Source: Synergistaceae bacterium
Lineage (GTDB): Bacteria; Synergistota; Synergistia; Synergistales; Aminobacteriaceae
NCBI GenBank assembly: GCA_018436595.1
Contig: JAHDLC010000010.1
Coordinates: 103,371 to 167,370, forward strand
Direction of reading: 5' to 3'
DNA length: 64,000 nucleotides
The notes under the pieces were generated by a model. That model did no database searches and was not told the DNA's origin. It saw nothing but the letters and a program-made list of their open reading frames with translations. Of this stretch, positions 7,703-15,485 are shown piece by piece. The first letter of the stretch is position 1, and each line of letters opens with the position of its first letter. The position numbers and the translations under genes are program-made.

Positions 7703-8266
7703 ATGCAGTACGTCATCGTGGGAATCGGCGGCCAGGGTATTCTTTTCGCGAGCAAGGTCCTCGGAAAGATCGCTCTCGAGCGGGGCGAGTCCGTCATCGG
7801 CAGCGAGGTGCACGGCATGGCCCAGCGGGGAGGGTCTGTGATCAGCCACTTCAAGGTGGGGGATTACCGGAGTCCCCTCGTCATGGCGGGCGAGGCTGAC
7901 ATCCTCCTCGCCTTCGACCAGAGCGAGGCGGTGCGGAACCTCCACTTCCTGAAAAAGAAGGGAAGTCTCGTGGTGAACGTCCACGACCGGAAAGCACTTG
8001 AAAACGCCTCACTCGCCGGGCTGGTCCGGGACAGGGAGATCAATGTCCACTCCCTGGAAGGATACGCCCTGCTCAAGGAGCACATGGGGGGGAATTTCCT
8101 CTTCCTCAACGTTCTGCTCATAGGGGCCATGTGCGGGGCAGGAATCAGCGGCCTCTCCTTCGCAGAGGTCTCCCGGGCGGTGAAGGAGCTTTCTCCTCCC
8201 AAGTTCCAGGATGCCAACATGAAGGTCCTGGCTCTCGGTGCCGAGGCGATCTGCAGCGGGAGGTAA
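7703..8266 (+). CDS. iorB: Indolepyruvate:ferredoxin oxidoreductase, beta subunit
   Basis: The gamma-type catalytic partner of IorA, needed for CoA-dependent oxidation of aryl-pyruvates. The 187-residue protein opens with VIVGIGGQGILFASK, the hallmark of the 2-oxoacid:acceptor oxidoreductase gamma domain, and has GSEVHGMAQRGGSV near residues 34-47. Length is typical. The ATG is preceded by GGAGGGGAAA inside the iorA 3' end, and the two genes are 1 nt apart, so they are clearly co-translated. The next gene begins 2 nt after its stop. Confidence 0.97.
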   Translation: MQYVIVGIGGQGILFASKVLGKIALERGESVIGSEVHGMAQRGGSVISHFKVGDYRSPLVMAGEADILLAFDQSEAVRNLHFLKKKGSLVVNVHDRKALENASLAGLVRDREINVHSLEGYALLKEHMGGNFLFLNVLLIGAMCGAGISGLSFAEVSRAVKELSPPKFQDANMKVLALGAEAICSGR

Positions 8267-8268
8267 TC

Positions 8269-8784
8269 ATGGCGGGCAGCGAAAGGGGAGGCCGGTCGCG
8301 GTCTCCCCTTTTTCGGGGCAGGGCCTTCTCCCTTGCGGAACTGCTGGCGGTCCTGGCGATCTGTCTTGTCCTCGGAGGCGGGATGTCTCTTGCCGTCGTC
8401 TCATCCTTCGCCGGGCCGGCTTCCGATACCACGGCGGTCCGGGAGGGCAAGTACGCCGCCCAATGGCTCCAGCGGATCTTCCACAAGGCCCTGCTGTCCG
8501 GCAGGTCCTTTGTCTTCAGGCTTTCCACGTCCGTGCCCCAGAACAGGCTGAAGATACAGTGGGCGGACGGAAGGGAGGAAACTTATGACGGAAAGGGGCG
8601 GGTGTGGTTCACGAACCACAGCGGAGTTCCGGCCTTCTGCGCCTACTCCCCGAAGTGGAACACCATTTCTCCGGCGTTCACCATCGAAGCCGGTTCGTCT
8701 CCGGACCGCAGGCGCCCCCTGAAATATATCGTGGTCACTCCCTTCTGCAGAGTTTCTTACCGGGATGATCCGCCCCGGGATTGA
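8269..8784 (+). CDS. Type IV pseudopilin-like protein
   Basis: A 171-residue protein with a basic 18-residue leader followed by AFSLAELLAVLAICLVLGGGM. This is a class III (prepilin) signal: Phe at +1, Glu at +5, then a long hydrophobic helix. The residue before the cut is Ala rather than the usual Gly. The rest is a soluble domain with WADGREETYDGKGRVWF, similar in character to GspH/FimT pseudopilins. It is read with iorAB upstream and lepB downstream, although its function is unrelated to IorAB. It could belong to a type II secretion or DNA-uptake pseudopilus; none of those other genes is in the window. Confidence 0.72.
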   Translation: MAGSERGGRSRSPLFRGRAFSLAELLAVLAICLVLGGGMSLAVVSSFAGPASDTTAVREGKYAAQWLQRIFHKALLSGRSFVFRLSTSVPQNRLKIQWADGREETYDGKGRVWFTNHSGVPAFCAYSPKWNTISPAFTIEAGSSPDRRRPLKYIVVTPFCRVSYRDDPPRD

Positions 8785-8870
8785 AAGACACCTTCTTTCG
8801 GGGTATAAAGAGAAACCGGCGTTCCCGCTTTTTTTTTCAGGAACGCACATCGGAAACGGAGGTTGTCCTG

Positions 8871-9413
8871 ATGGCGGCAGCGGCAAAACCATGGTGGAGG
8901 GAGACGATCGAGACGGTGCTGTGGGCGCTCGTCCTCGCTCTCGTTCTCCGTACATTTGTAGTTCAGGCGTTCTGGATTCCCAGCGGATCCATGATCCCCA
9001 CCCTTGAGGTGGGCGACCGCGTCCTCGTGGCGAAATTCTGGTATCACTTCACTGAGCCGAAGCGGGGGCAGCTTTTTGTTTTCAAGTACCCCGTGGATCC
9101 CAAGAGGGATTTCGTGAAAAGAATCATCGGTCTTCCCGGTGACGTTCTGGAGATCCGTGGAGGCATGGTGTACGTCAACGGGCAGCCCCTCCGGGAGGAG
9201 TACGTGAAGAACCGCGATTCCTTCTCCCTGACGCCGGGCCCCGTTTTTTCGGAGGTCCCGGTGAAGGTTCCCGAAGGCCATTTCTTCGCCATGGGGGACA
9301 ACCGCCCGAACTCCCAGGACAGCCGGTTCTGGGGATTCGTGCCGAAGCAGAACATCCGGGGTCCGGTGTTTTTCAGGTACTGGCCGCTGAACAGGATCGG
9401 GATGGTGGACTGA
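8871..9413 (+). CDS. lepB: Signal peptidase I
   Basis: Membrane-bound leader peptidase that removes Sec and Tat signal peptides. One N-terminal membrane span (about residues 12-33) is followed by IPSGSMIPTL with catalytic Ser40 and by DFVKRIIGLPGD with catalytic Lys83. The box GDNRPNSQDSRFWG near residue 142 completes the SPase I fold. The length, 180 aa, suits a single-span, Gram-positive-like enzyme. The ATG at 8871 follows GGAGGT; an in-frame start at 8781 would add 30 basic, Phe-rich residues and has no ribosome site. A TTG-started ylqF follows directly. Confidence 0.96.
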   Translation: MAAAAKPWWRETIETVLWALVLALVLRTFVVQAFWIPSGSMIPTLEVGDRVLVAKFWYHFTEPKRGQLFVFKYPVDPKRDFVKRIIGLPGDVLEIRGGMVYVNGQPLREEYVKNRDSFSLTPGPVFSEVPVKVPEGHFFAMGDNRPNSQDSRFWGFVPKQNIRGPVFFRYWPLNRIGMVD

Positions 9414-10244
9414 TTGGGACGGACCGTCTGGTATCCCGGCCACATGGCGAAGGGGAAGCGGAAGCTTGCCGAACTCGCCGAAAAGCTGGATATCATTCTG
9501 GAGGTCCGGGACGCCCGGGCTCCCGTCGTGACGTCTTCTCCGCTGTCTGAGCAGCTTTCCCGGATTTGCCCCGTGGCGGTGGTGCTGTCGAAAAAAGACC
9601 TTGCCGACGGGAAGGGAACGGCGAAATGGCTCTCCTGGTTCACCTCATCGGGCAGAAAGGCCTGGGCGGTGAATCTGCTCAAGCCTTCGATGGACCAGAT
9701 CAGGAAGGATCTGGCCCCCTTCGGGCCCTCCCACAGGGAAGTCCGCCTCGCGGTGGTGGGCATCCCGAACGTGGGAAAATCAATGTTCCTGAACGCACTG
9801 GTGGGCAAGTCCTCCGCCCAGGTGGGGGGTATTCCCGGAATCACCAGGGGGGTTTCATGGTACAAGGGAAAGGGGTTTCTGGCGGTGGATTCGCCCGGCA
9901 TCCTCGACCCCCGCTCCGGCGACTCCGTCCAGCGGTGTCTCGCATGGCTCGGGAGCAGCAAGTCCGAGGTGATCGGCGGGTATGACCTCATCGCCCTCGA
10001 CCTGATCTCGGTGCTCCGGAGGCGGAACCTCTGGGTCATGGTGGAGGAGAAGTGGGGCGTTCCCGCACCGGAAGAGCTCCCTGGGGAAGAAATACTTGAA
10101 GCCCTGGGACGGCGTCTCGGGTGCCTCGTCGCCGGAGGGGCCGTGGATATTCTCTCCGCGGGCCGCAAGTTCGTGGAGGCTTTTTCCACCGGCCGGCTCG
10201 GCCCGGTGACCCTCGAGCTGCCGGGGGATTCGCCATGGATCTGA
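9414..10244 (+). CDS. rbgA: Circularly permuted ribosome-assembly GTPase YlqF/RbgA
   Basis: GTPase that promotes late 50S subunit maturation. The N-terminal WYPGHMAKG (residues 6-14) is the family signature. The G motifs come in permuted order: G4 as SKKD (59-62), G1 as GIPNVGKS (116-123), G2 around GITRG and G3 as DSPG (159-162). The length of 276 is typical. Translation starts at TTG right after the lepB TGA. In Bacillus subtilis the same order ylqF-rnhB-ylqG-ylqH is found, and it is kept here. The stop overlaps rnhB by 10 nt. Confidence 0.96.
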   Translation: MGRTVWYPGHMAKGKRKLAELAEKLDIILEVRDARAPVVTSSPLSEQLSRICPVAVVLSKKDLADGKGTAKWLSWFTSSGRKAWAVNLLKPSMDQIRKDLAPFGPSHREVRLAVVGIPNVGKSMFLNALVGKSSAQVGGIPGITRGVSWYKGKGFLAVDSPGILDPRSGDSVQRCLAWLGSSKSEVIGGYDLIALDLISVLRRRNLWVMVEEKWGVPAPEELPGEEILEALGRRLGCLVAGGAVDILSAGRKFVEAFSTGRLGPVTLELPGDSPWI

Positions 10245-10819
10245 GCCGGTGGGGCAGAATCGCCGGGGCGGATGAGGCCGGACGGGGCCCCCTCGCCGGC
10301 CCGGTGGTCGCCGCAGCGGCCGTTCTGACCCCTGCCCAGGAAGAGGAGCTGCTCTCCCTGGGGCTCACCGATTCCAAGAAACTCACCCCCCGCAGGCGGG
10401 AATTCCTTTTTGAACGGATGCTCTTCCTGAAGGTCCGGTGGCGGGCCCAGGCCGCCTCTCCGGCGAGAATCGACGGAATGAACATCCTCCGGGCGTCTCT
10501 GTGGGCCATGGGCCGGAGCGTGGAGAAGCTTCCGCCGTGCTTCGACACGGTCATCGTGGACGGCACGTTTCCCCTTCCGGGGCTATCCTGTCCCCAGGTC
10601 CCCCTCCCGAAGGCCGACAGCCTTATCCCTGCCGCAGCAGCCGCATCGGTGGCCGCAAAAGTGCTCCGGGACAGGATCATGGACATTCTTGACGGCCTGT
10701 ACCCCGGCTACGGTTTCAAAAAGAACAAGGGATATCCCACGGTGGCCCACAGAAAAGCTCTCGAAGCCCTCGGCCCTTCGGCGGTCCACAGGGCCGGCTT
10801 CACCTGGAGGGCTCCCTGA
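10235..10819 (+). CDS. rnhB: Ribonuclease HII
   Basis: Cleaves the RNA strand of RNA-DNA hybrids and removes misincorporated ribonucleotides. IAGADEAGRGPLAGPVV gives the acidic DE pair (Asp13-Glu14); TDSKKL and the IVDGT segment near residue 110 supply further conserved positions. The final GYGFKKNKGYPTVAH is also characteristic. At 194 aa it is of normal size. It overlaps ylqF by 10 nt and its TGA overlaps the next ATG, so it belongs to the same translated chain. Confidence 0.96.
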   Translation: MDLSRWGRIAGADEAGRGPLAGPVVAAAAVLTPAQEEELLSLGLTDSKKLTPRRREFLFERMLFLKVRWRAQAASPARIDGMNILRASLWAMGRSVEKLPPCFDTVIVDGTFPLPGLSCPQVPLPKADSLIPAAAAASVAAKVLRDRIMDILDGLYPGYGFKKNKGYPTVAHRKALEALGPSAVHRAGFTWRAP

Positions 10820-11874
10820 TGGCAGCCCAGGGCATCGGCGGCATCTCCGGCCCGTCGGTCCGCCCCGGTCATCCCGAGGGGCAGACCCAGCCCCGGGTGG
10901 ACGGAAGCCCCCGGCAGCCCGGAACCCAGCTTCCCCGGATCGCCGACGGAACGGTGGTGAACGGCCTCGTCCTGGAAGCCAGGGAGGAGGGATCCTACCT
11001 CGTTCGGGTGGCCGGGCAGGCCCTTCTTGCCCGGGCGAACCTTCCCCTTCTTCCGGGACAGCATTTCCGGGCCGTGTGGGACGCCTCCGGCGACATCCCC
11101 GTCCTCCGCCTCTCCGACGCGGAGGCAGCCCTTCTCGGAAAACTCCCCGCAGGGGACCGGGAAGTGGCCTCCGCCCTCCTCTCCCGGGGCCTTCCTCTCG
11201 ACAGCCGGGCCCTCGCCTCCCTGAGAAGCGCCTGGTCCGGCATGGGCGGGCAGCCCTCGCAGCTCGCTCCCCTCGCGGAACTCTGGGCCCGGGGCATTCC
11301 CCTCACGGGGGGCAACGTGCAGGTCCTCGCATGGTATTTCACCCTCGGCGAAAACGAGGCGGCCTCCCTGTGGAAAAAAGTGAGGGATGAAATCCGCAGC
11401 CGGGCGGCCAGGGGAGAAAATCCGCTGGCCATCCTGAAGGAGATGACCGGGGGAGACGACGAACGGGCCGCCTTTCTCCGGGGGCATGCCCTGCTTTCCA
11501 GGCCGTCACGGGAAGGGATCGACCCGTCCCTCCTCGCGCCCGCCCTTCTTCCGGCCGGCGACGGGGAGGGAACCCTCACGGCACGGATCACCACCGGTGC
11601 ATGGAAACGGCAGGGAAAGTCTTTCTGGTCCATTTCCTTCGAGATGGAGGGCAACCGCATCGGCCCCGTGGGGGGAGACGTGGAGAGCGACGGCAAAAAT
11701 CTCGGAGTTACCCTGAAGGCGGAGCGGAGCGAAACTTTCGAGGCTCTCAGGATGCGGCGTCATCTTCTTCGGCAGGAGCTCGGCAGCCTTCCCCTGGCGC
11801 TGCAGCATCTCGCCGTGGCCCGTGGGAGGAGAGTCCCCAGGATTCCCGGCAGAGGCCTGGACATAACGGTATGA
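10819..11874 (+). CDS. FliK-like protein in the YlqG position
   Basis: A 351-residue protein without a membrane span or signal peptide. Residues about 40-100 form a small beta-rich region (VVNGLVLEAREEGSYLVRVAGQ, then LLPGQHFRAVW). The last about 90 residues (TLTARITTGAW through LPLALQHLAV) resemble a degenerate flagellar hook-length control C-terminal domain. Position supports this: it lies between rnhB and the FlhB-like flhX gene, where B. subtilis has ylqG. It may pair with FlhX as a FliK/FlhB-like specificity switch. Homology is called from pattern and synteny, so the functional label is tentative. Confidence 0.6.
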   Translation: MAAQGIGGISGPSVRPGHPEGQTQPRVDGSPRQPGTQLPRIADGTVVNGLVLEAREEGSYLVRVAGQALLARANLPLLPGQHFRAVWDASGDIPVLRLSDAEAALLGKLPAGDREVASALLSRGLPLDSRALASLRSAWSGMGGQPSQLAPLAELWARGIPLTGGNVQVLAWYFTLGENEAASLWKKVRDEIRSRAARGENPLAILKEMTGGDDERAAFLRGHALLSRPSREGIDPSLLAPALLPAGDGEGTLTARITTGAWKRQGKSFWSISFEMEGNRIGPVGGDVESDGKNLGVTLKAERSETFEALRMRRHLLRQELGSLPLALQHLAVARGRRVPRIPGRGLDITV

Positions 11875-12149
11875 ACGGGAAGGGAAAGAAGCGGCTTCAG
11901 GCCGCGGCGGTCCAGTACGACGAAAAGCATGACGCCGCTCCGAGGGTGACAGCCTCCGGGAAGGGGTACGTGGCGGAGAAAATCCTCGAGCTCGCCAGAG
12001 AGGCGGACGTTCCCGTGGTGGAGGACGCCGCCCTCGTGAGCGCCCTGATGGTTCTGGAGCTCGGCGAGGAGATCCCTGCGGAGCTTTACGAGGCAGTGGC
12101 CCGGATTCTCGCCTTCATCTACAAACTCGACAAAGGAGAAAAACCATGA
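11871..12149 (+). CDS. flhX: FlhB C-terminal-domain paralogue (FlhX/YlqH)
   Basis: A 92-residue soluble protein matching only the cytoplasmic C-terminal domain of FlhB. Its [21 protein letters not shown] and [16 protein letters not shown] align with the equivalent EYDRKVMDAPVVSAKG and NGVPVVENKPLARSL of the full FlhB encoded at 42.2 kb. The NPTH cleavage site is absent, because the domain begins just after it. In other bacteria FlhX can partly replace the cleaved FlhB fragment in export switching. It overlaps its neighbours by 4 nt on both sides. Confidence 0.9.
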   Translation: MNGKGKKRLQAAAVQYDEKHDAAPRVTASGKGYVAEKILELAREADVPVVEDAALVSALMVLELGEEIPAELYEAVARILAFIYKLDKGEKP

Positions 12150-12520
12150 CGGCGGAACATCTTGAACGGGGACGGCGGGGCGAGGAGATCGCCGCGGCCT
12201 ACCTTGCCGGCCTGGGGTGGACAATACTCGACCGTAACGTGGTCTTCCGCGGCGGGGAGCTTGACCTGGTGGCCCTTTCCGGCGGGGAGCTCGTTGTGGT
12301 GGAGGTCAGGACCCGCTCCGAAGGCTGGATGCAGCGGGGGGAGGAGTCCGTTGGGCCCCGGAAGCTGGGGCGCCTTGTGCGGGCGGGAAGACGGTACGTG
12401 GAAACCCGGGGGTGGACCGGGCCGTGGAGGATCGACATCCTCGCGGTGACCCTTCACCCCGGCAGGGACGCGTCAGTGGAACGGTTCGAGGACGTCACGG
12501 CGGGGGCGTACCTCACGTGA
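12146..12520 (+). CDS. yraN: YraN/UPF0102 family endonuclease-like protein
   Basis: A 124-residue protein of the restriction-endonuclease-like fold. [20 protein letters not shown] begins the domain. The active-site pattern is [20 protein letters not shown] (Asp, then E-x-K-like, here ending VR instead of VK) at residues 39-58. The family is widespread and often sits near rnhB, comM and dprA; its physiological substrate is not settled. The start and stop overlap the neighbours (ATGA and GTGA), so it is part of the same operon. Confidence 0.9.
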   Translation: MTAEHLERGRRGEEIAAAYLAGLGWTILDRNVVFRGGELDLVALSGGELVVVEVRTRSEGWMQRGEESVGPRKLGRLVRAGRRYVETRGWTGPWRIDILAVTLHPGRDASVERFEDVTAGAYLT

Positions 12521-14019
12521 ATCCCGTCTGGGGCATTACCCTGAAGGGCATGGAGGCCCTGAGGGTGGAGGTGGAGGCGGAAATCACCGGGGGCCTGTTC
12601 GCCATCTCCATTGTCGGCCTGCCCGATACGGCGGTCCGGGAGTCCAAGGAGCGGGTGAGGGCGGCCCTCCGGTCCCTCGGCCTTTCCGTCAGGGGGAGGG
12701 TTGCGGTGAACCTCGCCCCTGCGGACCTGCCGAAGGAGGGAGCCATCCTGGACCTTCCAATCGCCCTCGGCATCGCCGGAGCCATGGGAAGCATTCCGGA
12801 GGTCCCACGGGCAATTTTTCTCGGCGAGCTGGCCCTGGACGGGCGCCTCCGGGGCGTCCGCGGGGCCGTCGGCGCGGCCATTCTCGCCAGGGATACGGGA
12901 ATTCCCCTCTTCGTGCCGGCGGACAACGCTGACGAAGTCTCCCTGGTGGAGGGGTGCGAAGCCTGGGGGGCCGAAAGCCTCGGCGACGTGATTGCCTTTC
13001 TTCGGGGAGAAAAAAAACTGATCCCCGTGGTCCCTGCGGTCCCCGAGGCGAAGCCGCCCATTGCCGATCCGGATTTCGCCGACATACGGGGCCAGTCGGG
13101 GGCCAAGCGGGCCCTGGAAATAGCCGCCGCGGGGCATCACAACATCCTGTTCACCGGCGCCCCCGGCAGCGGCAAAACTCTTCTGGCCCGTGCCCTCCGT
13201 GGAATTCTCCCGCCCCTGTCCCGGGACGAGTTTCTCGAGGCGGCCCTTGTCCGGAGCACCCTGGGCATTCCCTTCGACCGGGGAATGCACCCTCCCTTCA
13301 GAACGGTCCACCATACGGCCAGCATCGTCTCCATCTGCGGGGGCGGCGCCACCCTCCGGCCCGGCGAGGTCAGCCTGGCCCACCGGGGGGTTCTCTTCCT
13401 CGACGAATTTCCCGAATTCCGCCGGGATCTCCTGGAAGCCCTCAGGCAGCCCCTGGAGGACGGTCGGATCACCGTGAGCCGGGCATCGGGCTCGGTGGTC
13501 TATCCCTGCAGAGTGCTTCTCGTTGCCGCGTGCAACCCATGCCCGTGCGGGTGGGACGGTGACCCCGTGGAACGGTGCACCTGCTCGGCGACGGAGCGGG
13601 AACGGTACAGGCGAAAGATTTCCGGCCCCATCCTCGACAGGATCGACCTCCACCTGGCAGTCCCGAGGCTGCTTCCGGAAGAGCTCGTGGCGGTGGAATC
13701 CGAGGGCGGCGAACCGAGTGCCGCCATTGCCGCGAGAGTGAGGAAGGCCCGGGAGATCCAGAGGGAGCGCTGGGCCGGAACAGGGTTCACCTGCAACGCC
13801 GAGCTGCCGGAACGGCTCGTGAAGCGGTCCCTCTCCCTTTCACCGGACGTGAGGCCCTTTCTCGCCTCCATGGCGGAGCGCCTCCGGCTCTCAGGCAGGG
13901 GCATCAGCAGGGTGCTCAAGGTCTCCCGGACCATAGCGGACCTGGCGGGAAGCAGGGACGTTGAGGTGCCCCATGTGGCGGAAGCCCTGGCCTACCGGGA
14001 CGGAGGGGAAAAACGGTGA
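12517..14019 (+). CDS. comM: ComM/YifB-family AAA+ (Mg-chelatase-like) ATPase
   Basis: Hexameric AAA+ helicase; in naturally competent bacteria ComM drives branch migration during integration of incoming DNA. The N-terminal Lon-protease-like ChlI domain ([18 protein letters not shown] near residue 35) precedes Walker A GAPGSGKT (about 214-221), Walker [10 protein letters not shown] and the C-terminal Mg_chelatase_C domain ([19 protein letters not shown]). A zinc-ligand-like CNPCPCG ... CTCS cluster lies between. The GTG start overlaps the yraN TGA. At 500 aa it is of normal length. dprA follows by overlap, a recurrent DNA-uptake pair. Confidence 0.95.
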   Translation: MNPVWGITLKGMEALRVEVEAEITGGLFAISIVGLPDTAVRESKERVRAALRSLGLSVRGRVAVNLAPADLPKEGAILDLPIALGIAGAMGSIPEVPRAIFLGELALDGRLRGVRGAVGAAILARDTGIPLFVPADNADEVSLVEGCEAWGAESLGDVIAFLRGEKKLIPVVPAVPEAKPPIADPDFADIRGQSGAKRALEIAAAGHHNILFTGAPGSGKTLLARALRGILPPLSRDEFLEAALVRSTLGIPFDRGMHPPFRTVHHTASIVSICGGGATLRPGEVSLAHRGVLFLDEFPEFRRDLLEALRQPLEDGRITVSRASGSVVYPCRVLLVAACNPCPCGWDGDPVERCTCSATERERYRRKISGPILDRIDLHLAVPRLLPEELVAVESEGGEPSAAIAARVRKAREIQRERWAGTGFTCNAELPERLVKRSLSLSPDVRPFLASMAERLRLSGRGISRVLKVSRTIADLAGSRDVEVPHVAEALAYRDGGEKR

Positions 14020-15116
14020 CAGGTCTTATGAGAGTGCTCCTGCTCCTTGCCGCGTCGGGAGGATTTCCTCCCGCCCTCTGGGACTCTTTCAGCAAGGAGG
14101 ATCTCCCCCCCGAGGCGTTTCTTGATGAAGGCCCCGGACTGTGGGAACGGCTGGGATATTCGGAGACGGTCCGGAACAATCTTGCGCGGCTTGCTGCGAC
14201 AGGGTGGCCCGAGCGGGAGGAAGAGCGTGCCGCCCGGGCGGGAGTGCGCATCGTCCCCTTTGACTCCAGGGACTATCCCCGGAGCCTGGCCGGAACGCCC
14301 TCCGCCCCCCTTCTTCTGTACGTCAGGGGGAAATGGCCCGTTGCCGGGCCGTCCGTTGCCGTGGTGGGAACAAGAAAATGCAGTTCCTACGGATGGCGGA
14401 CGGCGGCGGAAATCGGCCGGGCGGTGGCCGGGGCGGGAGGAGTGGTGATCAGCGGCGGAGCCGCCGGTATCGACGGAGCCGCCCACGAAGGGTGCCTTGA
14501 CGGAGGAGGGGCGACCACAGCGGTTCTCGGGACGGGAGTGGACGTGGTCTATCCCCGGGGGCACGAAGGTCTCTTCGGGCGCATCGTCCGGGAGGGAGGC
14601 GCCCTGGTCGCCGAATATCCCCTCGGCGCTCCCCCGAGGCAGTGGCGTTTCCCCGAGCGGAACCGGATCATCGCGGGGATGGCCGATCGTCTCGTGGTGG
14701 TGGAGGCGCCGCTCAAAAGCGGAGCCATGAGTACCGCCCGCCATGCCCTGGAGGCCGGCAGGGAGGTCTGGGCCGTACCGGGAAGAATCTCGGAAGAATG
14801 CTGCGCCGGGTCGAACCGGCTGCTCTTTGACGGAGCCCAGCCTCTTGTCTCCGTGGAGGAGTTCGCTTCCGTGGCCTTCGGAAGGCAGCTCGGCCTGTTT
14901 CCTCCCGGAGAGGAACGGGGAAAAACTCCTTTATTGACTGAAAAAGAGCAAAGAATTCTTGCCGTTCTAAAAAAATATGGAGAAAGAACTGTTGACAACC
15001 TCGCCGTTGAATGTACAATGTCTCCCGCTGACGTTTTTTCCTGCCTGGCCCTTCTGGCCGCGGCGGGGCACGTTTTCCCCTCTGGACCGGGGCGATGGAG
15101 CGTCGTTCCCCGGTAG
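14016..15116 (+). CDS. dprA: DNA-processing protein A
   Basis: DprA binds incoming single-stranded DNA and loads RecA in transformation. The extended Rossmann domain shows SVAVVGTRKCSSYG, ISGGAAGIDGAAHEG and AVLGTGVDVVYPRGHEGLF, and later FPERNRIIAG and SGAMSTARHALEAGREVWAVPG. The C-terminal about 60 residues form a winged-helix (DML1-like) domain with RTVDNLAVECTMSPADVFSCL. The GTG start overlaps the comM stop. It is complete at 366 aa. With comM and yraN upstream and smg and topA downstream this is the ancient dprA-smg-topA order. Confidence 0.96.
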   Translation: MTGLMRVLLLLAASGGFPPALWDSFSKEDLPPEAFLDEGPGLWERLGYSETVRNNLARLAATGWPEREEERAARAGVRIVPFDSRDYPRSLAGTPSAPLLLYVRGKWPVAGPSVAVVGTRKCSSYGWRTAAEIGRAVAGAGGVVISGGAAGIDGAAHEGCLDGGGATTAVLGTGVDVVYPRGHEGLFGRIVREGGALVAEYPLGAPPRQWRFPERNRIIAGMADRLVVVEAPLKSGAMSTARHALEAGREVWAVPGRISEECCAGSNRLLFDGAQPLVSVEEFASVAFGRQLGLFPPGEERGKTPLLTEKEQRILAVLKKYGERTVDNLAVECTMSPADVFSCLALLAAAGHVFPSGPGRWSVVPR

Positions 15117-15145
15117 ACAAGACTGGAACGGAAAGGAAGAGCCTG

Positions 15146-15475
15146 GTGCCCAAATCACACAGAACCGATCGAGGCCTCGGAAACAGACTGGTGGATTCGC
15201 TCCTTGTCCGCCGCGTTCTTCACGACTGTGAACGAAGATACCTCGCCCCCGAAACGCAGGGGATGATATACCGCTACATCGCCACTGAAGAGATTCCCCT
15301 CGAAATTACCGAGAGGGCCATACTTGAGGCTGTGTCCCTCGGCGCACTGAAAAATTCCGCAGTGGAGGCTCCCCTGTTCGACGCCATCGTGGACGCTCTC
15401 CTCGACGACCGGTCCTTTGAGATTCCCGGCAGCCCCTCGGAGAAGGTGTACCCTTCGAGCTGCTGGATCTGCTGA
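15146..15475 (+). CDS. Smg/DUF494-like protein
   Basis: A small, mostly helical protein of 109 residues between dprA and topA, the place of smg (DUF494) in many bacteria. RYLAPETQGMIYRYIATEEIP and ITERAILEAVSLG match the family's LDPEARGFL...VIDRLMAL pattern loosely. The function of Smg is unknown. The GTG at 15146 has AGGAAGAG upstream and gives a family-like start; an ATG at 15095, overlapping dprA, would add 17 residues. The C-terminal tail ends SSCWIC with two cysteines. Assignment rests partly on position. Confidence 0.7.
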   Translation: MPKSHRTDRGLGNRLVDSLLVRRVLHDCERRYLAPETQGMIYRYIATEEIPLEITERAILEAVSLGALKNSAVEAPLFDAIVDALLDDRSFEIPGSPSEKVYPSSCWIC

Positions 15476-15485
15476 GAAGGCCCCG

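Noticed and set aside
8819..8846. Inverted repeat GCGTTCC/GGAACGC with a T-run in the loop before lepB as a terminator
   Set aside because: The T-run is inside the loop, not after the stem, and the flanking genes look co-transcribed.
9044..10189. 381-codon minus-strand open frame opposite lepB and ylqF
   Set aside because: Ser/Arg/Pro-rich antisense translation; both plus-strand genes have complete catalytic motifs.
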